NCBI RefSeq assembly: GCF_006716765.1
Contig: NZ_VFPO01000001.1
Location: forward strand, 2,666,001 to 2,730,000
Reading direction: 5' to 3'
DNA length: 64,000 nt
From: Actinomadura hallensis
Lineage (GTDB): Bacteria > Actinomycetota > Actinomycetes > Streptosporangiales > Streptosporangiaceae
A program made the position numbers and the translations under genes. Positions 59,419 through 64,000 of this stretch are shown here, one piece after another (the first letter of the stretch is position 1; each line of letters begins with the position of its first letter). The notes under the pieces were generated by a model. It worked only from the letters and a program-made list of their open reading frames with translations. It did no database searches and was not told the origin of the DNA.

Positions 59419-60122
59419 TGGCCTCGTAGGACGGCGGTCGGGTCGTGCTCGGCCGGCAGTGGGCGGGCTGCCGGGTTGGGGACGACGACGTGGTCGTGCC
59501 GGATGCCGCGCAGCGCGTAGCGGCGGTGCCTCGGGTCGAAGCTGAGGGGCTGATCGCGGAGGGTGTCGACCGGCCCGTCGTCGCCGTTGGCCTGAACGAT
59601 GACCTCCAGCTGCACCTCTGGTTCACGGACTCGGCCCTGGCGCCAAGGCGAGGCGCGCCAGGGCTCGGCGGCGAGGCACTCGTCGAGGCTGCGGTCATGG
59701 TGGACGCCCAGCTCGACCGGCCGGGACGGAGGGCAGGACCGGCGCCCCAGGTAGGGCAGGAACACTGGGCTGCGCAGCGCCTGGTGCAGCCGGTTGATCA
59801 GATCTTCTTCGCCTTCGACGGCGGCCACGAACACCGCGTCGGCCAGGTAGAACCGTTCGGATACCGGCATGGCCTTCCCGGTCTCGAAGTGGTGCGCGAC
59901 CTGGTAGTCGCGGACGGGGATGCCGCGCTGGTCCACGCGGACACCGAACCGGAGCGCGGCCAGGTCGGTCAGGTCGGCGGTGCGGCCGCGTCCCAGGGCG
60001 GCGGCGAGCAGGCCGATGACGCCGCTCTTGGTCGGCGCCTGCTCGGTGGTGCGGCGCGCGAACCTCGCCGAGGCCCCCCACGCCTGGAGGGGGCCGGCGA
60101 GCTGCATGACCAGGACGCTCAC
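59415..60122 (-). CDS. cas5e: Cas5e (CasD)
   Basis: 235 aa from GTG 60122, in a GTGA overlap with the cas7e stop. LVMQLAGPLQAWGASARFAR, PTKSGVIGLLAAALGRGR, DYQVAHHFETGKAMPVSERF and the C-terminal LRDQPLSFDPRHRRYALRGI identify Cas5e. It binds the crRNA 5' handle in Cascade. Confidence 0.95.
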   Translation of the reverse strand: MSVLVMQLAGPLQAWGASARFARRTTEQAPTKSGVIGLLAAALGRGRTADLTDLAALRFGVRVDQRGIPVRDYQVAHHFETGKAMPVSERFYLADAVFVAAVEGEEDLINRLHQALRSPVFLPYLGRRSCPPSRPVELGVHHDRSLDECLAAEPWRASPWRQGRVREPEVQLEVIVQANGDDGPVDTLRDQPLSFDPRHRRYALRGIRHDHVVVPNPAARPLPAEHDPTAVLRGQ

Positions 60123-61318
60123 CGTTGTGCTTCCTGGCGGCGGGTGACCTCCTCGCCCACCGCGCTCACGAGCTCGGGCAGGGACACCTGGGTGCCGAGC
60201 TCGGACAGCGGCTCGGTGTTCTTGCCGACGCGCAGCACCCAAGTCCGTGTGTCGTCGGAGATGCCGTAGGCCTTCTCGATCTCCGGGACGTAGCGGGCCA
60301 GGCGAGCCGAGGCCTCCTGCAGGTGGCCGCCGTTCGCCGTGGCCCGGCAGGGCTCCTCGAACGCGGACACGAAGCTGATCGGGCGGGACGAGCGGATCTT
60401 CACCACGACCGCGTCCGGGAGGGTGTGGTTGCCGAAGGTGTTGACCTTCCCGGTGGGCATGGAGGTGATGAAGCCCTGCACGAAGGCCTCCACGGCGCGG
60501 CGGACGGGCTCGGTGACCGGTTCGTCCTCGCGCAGGCCCTTGCCGAGGTTGCCGCGCAGCAGGTCGACGTCGAGGGCGGCGTAGCGGTAGAGGGTGGCGG
60601 AGTTGAACTCCACTGTGCCGATCATGCCTGCGCCGAGGTCGTCGTCCTCGCGTTCCTTGTGGTCGTCCACGGCGGTGTAGTAGTCCGACTCGTTCTCCAC
60701 CTGGTGGACGCTGATCGCGTGGGCGACCTGGGTGGCGGCGTCGACGTTGATGTCGGCGCCGTCGGCGACCATCCGTCCGAACAGCGCGATGTCCACCGAG
60801 TGGCGGGCGTTGGCGATCTGCTTGGCGCGCGCCTTGTTGTCCTTGTCCTTGAGGAACGTCGTGATGTCGTCGCGGCCTTCGACGGCCAGTTCGGCGAGCC
60901 CGTCGAGCTGGCGGGCGCTGAGGAACATCAGGTACTTCGACTCCGGCGGCGTGGCCGGCTCGTCCCCGTCCTTGCCCGCCCCGCCGCGGCGCTTGGGCAC
61001 TTCGATCTTGGAGCCGGTCGCGCTCTGGATCGTTTCCGCGGCGAGCGTCCACGCCTCCGGCTGCTGGATGGTCTCGTCCAGCTCCTGGATGCGCGCGGCG
61101 AGCAGCTCGGCCACCCGCTTGGTGCGGACCCCGAGCTCGCTGGGGTCCAGCAGCTCGTGGAAGCTCTTGCGGGTGGCGCGCTTCCAGGCCTGGCTGGAGA
61201 CGCGGGCGCGGCGAACCCCGCCGTAGATGGCGGTCTTGGGCGTGCCGGTGTCGTCACGGTTGAGGTTGCTGGGCGGAACGCTCTGCAGCACGTGCAGGTC
61301 GATGATGGTGCGTGTCAT
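60119..61318 (-). CDS. cas7e: Cas7e (CasC/Cse4)
   Basis: 399 aa, ATG 61318. The Cascade backbone subunit: IIDLHVLQSVPPSNLNRDDT, GVRRARVSSQAWKRATRKSF, SVDIALFGRMVADGADINVD, EFNSATLYRYAALDVDLLRG, NTFGNHTLPDAVVVKIRSSR. 24 bases after cse2. Confidence 0.97.
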   Translation of the reverse strand: MTRTIIDLHVLQSVPPSNLNRDDTGTPKTAIYGGVRRARVSSQAWKRATRKSFHELLDPSELGVRTKRVAELLAARIQELDETIQQPEAWTLAAETIQSATGSKIEVPKRRGGAGKDGDEPATPPESKYLMFLSARQLDGLAELAVEGRDDITTFLKDKDNKARAKQIANARHSVDIALFGRMVADGADINVDAATQVAHAISVHQVENESDYYTAVDDHKEREDDDLGAGMIGTVEFNSATLYRYAALDVDLLRGNLGKGLREDEPVTEPVRRAVEAFVQGFITSMPTGKVNTFGNHTLPDAVVVKIRSSRPISFVSAFEEPCRATANGGHLQEASARLARYVPEIEKAYGISDDTRTWVLRVGKNTEPLSELGTQVSLPELVSAVGEEVTRRQEAQR

Positions 61319-61342
61319 GTGACGTCCTTGTCGGTCGTGGCC

Positions 61343-62005
61343 TCACCGGGCGGGGGTGCGTCCTGGCCGGGTGGCCTCGGACTGTGAAGGCTGAGAGGCG
61401 TCCTGTTCGCGGGGCGGACGGTAGGCGTGGAAGCTGCGGCCCCATTGCCGCCGGACCTGCGCGAGCCCCTCGGGCGTCTGGGCTCGGTAGAGGCGCTCCG
61501 CCAACAGCGCGTAGTCGAGCGGGATCGAGTCGCGGCGCAGCAGCGAGATGATCTCGCGGAGCCGGTAGGCGAGCACGTCGGGGCTTCCGGCCGTCCCCAC
61601 CCGGATGAACCGCCGCCGGATCGGCTCATCGATCTTGTCCGGCGGCATCAGCCGGCGCACGGCGGCCCCCAGTTCGATGCCGGGGGAGTGCATCCCCTGG
61701 TTGGGGCGGGACTGCTGGTGCAGCGCGTACAGCGTCACGGCCAGGAAGGACGCGGTTTCGGCGCGGGCTGCTTGGGCTTCGGTGAGCGTCTGGTCCTGGT
61801 AGAGCCGTTCGGCTCCGGTCAGCCCCCACAGCTCCGGCACCTCATGGGGGAGTTTGCCGGCGCCGCGGCGCAGCTGAGCCAGACGGCCCACGGCGGTGCT
61901 GGTGTCGCGAAGGTAGCCGTCCTGCAGTTCGCGGACGAACTCGCCGACGACCTGGCCGACCAGGCGGGACGTGTACTGCCGCTCGTCCGGGAGGGTGGCG
62001 GTCAT
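61343..62005 (-). CDS. cse2: Cse2 (CasB)
   Basis: 220 aa from ATG 62005, overlapping the cas8e stop as ATGA; a longer in-frame extension upstream lies inside cas8e and is rejected. All-helical Cascade small subunit: TAVGRLAQLRRGAGKLPHEV, ASFLAVTLYALHQQSRPNQG, IRRRFIRVGTAGSPDVLAYR, LREIISLLRRDSIPLDYALL. Confidence 0.94.
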   Translation of the reverse strand: MTATLPDERQYTSRLVGQVVGEFVRELQDGYLRDTSTAVGRLAQLRRGAGKLPHEVPELWGLTGAERLYQDQTLTEAQAARAETASFLAVTLYALHQQSRPNQGMHSPGIELGAAVRRLMPPDKIDEPIRRRFIRVGTAGSPDVLAYRLREIISLLRRDSIPLDYALLAERLYRAQTPEGLAQVRRQWGRSFHAYRPPREQDASQPSQSEATRPGRTPAR

Positions 62006-63705
62006 GTGCTGGCCTCCAGGGATTCCTTGATCGCTTGATCCGCCGGCTCGCCGGGCTCGGGATCGGTGCCGGGCAGCGCCTTGCGGAGCCGTGATCGGAA
62101 GACCGCGTCGGCGCGCGGGGCGGACAGCCACAGGTCCTGGCCCTTGCTGGTCTGGATGACGCGGCCTTCCCAGGCGCCGTCGCCGGCGTCGGCGAGCTCC
62201 TGATCGCCCAGCCTCGCGATGATCGCCCGTGCCTGGTCCTGCCAGGCCGCCCGCTGGGGTGGCGGAGGTTCGGTGATGTCGAGGTCGGCCAGCCAGTCGC
62301 GGAAGGGGCCGTCGAGCATGCCGTAGGCCCGGGTCGCGGTGTTGCTGCGGGCGGGCTCGGGATCGGCGCCGATCGTCTTGGCCAGATCAGCGGCCAGGTC
62401 GCCGAGCACGCTGACGCCGTTCTCGGCGTCGTTGACCGCGTCGATCGCGGCTTGCCCGAGCAGGGTGTCCCGCTGGTGCAGCAGGACTACCGGCATGGTG
62501 ACGGAGTCGTCGACTATCTCGTCGATGACCGACTGCTGCGTGCCGTACTCCGCCCCGACCAGCCGCGCACGGACGAGGAAGTCCGGCTCGAAGTCGCCCT
62601 CGACGGTCAGCCTCGCGACCCAGTCCAGGATTCGCGGGCGGACGATGTCGGCGGCCTCCTGGCGTTGATCGGCACCGTGCGCGCGGCCGGCGACCAGGGC
62701 TCCCAACCCGCGCCAGGCGCTCTTGCCGGGGTCGTGCTCACGCGGCAGATAGACCTGAGGCAGACCGTGCTTCTTCTCCTGTGCAGGGCTGCGCCGCCAG
62801 CTGGTCATCGGCTCACGCTGATGCTGATTGCGAGCGGCCAGGGTGTCGCCGTAGGCGAGCACCACGCCGTGGACGCCGTCGCTGTCGAACGCGAGGCGGA
62901 TGCGGCGAGACTGCCAGGTGTACAGGTCACGCACACCTGCCGGGCGGCGGCTGAGTTCCAGCGGGTCCATCTCCGCGGGCCCGGGCGGCGGATGACGCCA
63001 GGCGGGCCGGTCCGCGTCGGCGTCGATCCGCAGGTTGTCGGTGTCGAAGGCGATCAGGTTGAGCAGCAGCGTCTCGCGGAGGTTCCCGCCCTCGACGAAG
63101 ACCCCGCCGAGGTTCCCTGCCCAGCCCACGCCCAATGGGTAGACCTTGCCGCCCTTGATTCTGGGGTCGCCCTTCGCGCCCGTCTTGATCCCAGAGGTGT
63201 CGAAGGCGTGTGCGTGCACCACCCAGCGTGCGGCCTCCGCGAACGACAGGCGCTCCACGCCGCGGGCGCGCATGGTGAAGAACTGAGAGCCGTTGGGGAC
63301 GTCGGCGACCAGCCTGTCCAGCGAGGCGATCTCGTTCTTCGGGGTGTGCAGTCCCGCGGTCTGGAAGAACGGGGTCTCCGGGTGCAGCAGATCGAACCGT
63401 CCGCGGTGCTGCTGCAGGTAGGCGTCGACTCCGTCGGGGCCTCCCAGCGGAATGCCGTCCTCCCATAGCTGCTGCCAATGGTCGAGGTCGACCGGCCCCT
63501 CCACCGCGTCGTGGAGAATGGCCAGCAGCAGGCGCAGCAACGCGAACTCTTGGGTGGGCACGTCGCCGACGAGTCGTCGCAGCCTGTCGGCCTGGGCGAA
63601 GACCTCTACCAGGGACAGCTCGTCTTCGGAGCCGTCATCCCTCAGCACCGGCAGCCATGGCCTGCAGGTCAGGTCGAAGGTCTCCACGAGGGGATCACCG
63701 GACAT
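62002..63705 (-). CDS. cas8e: Cas8e (Cse1/CasA)
   Basis: 567 aa, ATG 63705. The large Cascade subunit that reads the PAM and recruits Cas3: FDLTCRPWLPVLRDDGSEDE, FALLRLLLAILHDAVEGPVD, LHPETPFFQTAGLHTPKNEI, RWVVHAHAFDTSGIKTGAKG, VYPLGVGWAGNLGGVFVEGG. Length is as expected. Its start overlaps the cas3 3' end by 11 bases. Confidence 0.96.
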   Translation of the reverse strand: MSGDPLVETFDLTCRPWLPVLRDDGSEDELSLVEVFAQADRLRRLVGDVPTQEFALLRLLLAILHDAVEGPVDLDHWQQLWEDGIPLGGPDGVDAYLQQHRGRFDLLHPETPFFQTAGLHTPKNEIASLDRLVADVPNGSQFFTMRARGVERLSFAEAARWVVHAHAFDTSGIKTGAKGDPRIKGGKVYPLGVGWAGNLGGVFVEGGNLRETLLLNLIAFDTDNLRIDADADRPAWRHPPPGPAEMDPLELSRRPAGVRDLYTWQSRRIRLAFDSDGVHGVVLAYGDTLAARNQHQREPMTSWRRSPAQEKKHGLPQVYLPREHDPGKSAWRGLGALVAGRAHGADQRQEAADIVRPRILDWVARLTVEGDFEPDFLVRARLVGAEYGTQQSVIDEIVDDSVTMPVVLLHQRDTLLGQAAIDAVNDAENGVSVLGDLAADLAKTIGADPEPARSNTATRAYGMLDGPFRDWLADLDITEPPPPQRAAWQDQARAIIARLGDQELADAGDGAWEGRVIQTSKGQDLWLSAPRADAVFRSRLRKALPGTDPEPGEPADQAIKESLEAST

Positions 63706-64000
63706 CCGTCACCTCAAGGCCGTCGTCAGGGGAGTAGCGCAGTTCGTAGCCCGCCAGGGTGGTCCGGCAGTTCTCGTCGAGCATGAGGATCAGCTCTCCG
63801 GCCAGCCAATGGCTTTCCTTGGACTGCCAGGCGGGGACGCATTCGGCTTCCAGCTCCTCGATCGCCCGGTCGAGTACCTCGGGTATCGAGAACTGGAAGG
63901 GCAACCGCAACCCGCAAGCCGCGACCGTGCGGGCCAGATCCCACGCCGGGGCCGCTTCTGTCGGCAGCTCTCGCGCTCCGCGGCCTTCGTCCAGCCACGG
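63695..64000 (-). CDS. cas3: Cas3 helicase-nuclease, C-terminal fragment
   Basis: The frame is open from the window edge (64000) to the TGA at 63697-63695, about 101 codons. It has the C-terminal accessory domain of type I-E Cas3: LRLPFQFSIPEVLDRAIEEL, QSKESHWLAGELILMLDENC and LAGYELRYSPDDGLEVTDVR. Position upstream of cas8e fits the standard order. Internal TTG/ATG starts are not the true start. Confidence 0.85.
   Translation of the reverse strand, partial: PWLDEGRGARELPTEAAPAWDLARTVAACGLRLPFQFSIPEVLDRAIEELEAECVPAWQSKESHWLAGELILMLDENCRTTLAGYELRYSPDDGLEVTDVR

Noticed and set aside
59415..61052. Cas5e as a 545-aa protein extending into cas7e
   Set aside because: The extra N-terminal residues are a shadow of cas7e; the GTG at 60122 overlaps the cas7e stop and gives normal Cas5e length.
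61343..62131. Cse2 start at 62131
   Set aside because: It would overlap cas8e by 130 bases; the ATG at 62005 gives the usual ATGA coupling and family length.

Overview
The window comes from a high-GC filamentous actinomycete. Codon third positions are strongly G/C, GTG starts are common, and there is an SsgB-type sporulation protein, polyphosphate glucokinase, WhiJ/DUF397-type regulators and a Streptomyces-type I-E CRISPR repeat. An Actinomadura/Thermomonosporaceae-like organism fits, but the sequence alone does not prove genus.

Layout. (1) 1-6517: an iron-regulated surface locus. A haem/siderophore ABC importer (permease fragment and HmuT-like lipoprotein) and a membrane-anchored GSGFD-domain protein run leftward. 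Rightward run two more GSGFD proteins (one ending in a WxL-like domain), a DUF916/WxL-interacting-like protein and an unusual membrane protein with a cytoplasmic XRE helix-turn-helix. Two DtxR/IdeR iron boxes lie here, one a perfect consensus match. (2) 6599-14386: an ArsR-type regulator with two related operators, then a six-gene overlapping operon encoding an energy-converting hydrogenase-like membrane complex. It resembles the Rv0081-Rv0087 locus of M. tuberculosis. The large subunit lacks the NiFe-binding cysteines, so it is probably not a hydrogenase. (3) 14677-24838: core-type genes: tRNAs Gly-Cys-Val, an ArsR regulator, a class IV aminotransferase, a GH38 mannosidase, ppgK, a Gdx/SugE-type SMR exporter with a truncated SDR and TetR regulator, sthA, ssgB, a PGPGW membrane protein and tRNA-Val(CAC). 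(4) 24839-about 37200: a decayed accessory island next to tRNA-Val(CAC). A broken tyrosine integrase abuts the tRNA, followed by remnants of IS5, DDE_Tnp_4, IS30, IS630 and serine recombinase genes, two toxin/immunity-like cassettes, a WhiJ/DUF397 regulatory pair, a VWA-domain surface pair and a LexA. (5) 37253-55468: further accessory metabolism. This includes a PPOX-fold protein, a PucR-type regulator, an acyl-CoA ligase/DUF3556/FAD oxidoreductase operon, three paralogous SDRs with LysR and TetR regulators, more IS remnants (IS256, IS481) and a TetR-controlled operon with a frameshifted saccharopine-dehydrogenase-like gene. (6) 55611-64000: a type I-E CRISPR-Cas system on the minus strand, with a 29-repeat array, short leader, cas2, cas1, cas6e, cas5e, cas7e, cse2, cas8e and the 3' end of cas3.

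How parts work together. The first locus looks like a DtxR-controlled cell-surface haem/iron relay feeding an ABC importer. The Ehr-like operon would couple a soluble redox module to ion pumping under control of its ArsR protein. The CRISPR genes overlap by 1-11 bases except at cas7e and form one translationally coupled operon. The most noteworthy points are the cysteine-less hydrogenase-like complex, the membrane-anchored XRE protein beside WxL-type surface genes, the perfect operators upstream of several regulators, and several genes caught in decay.
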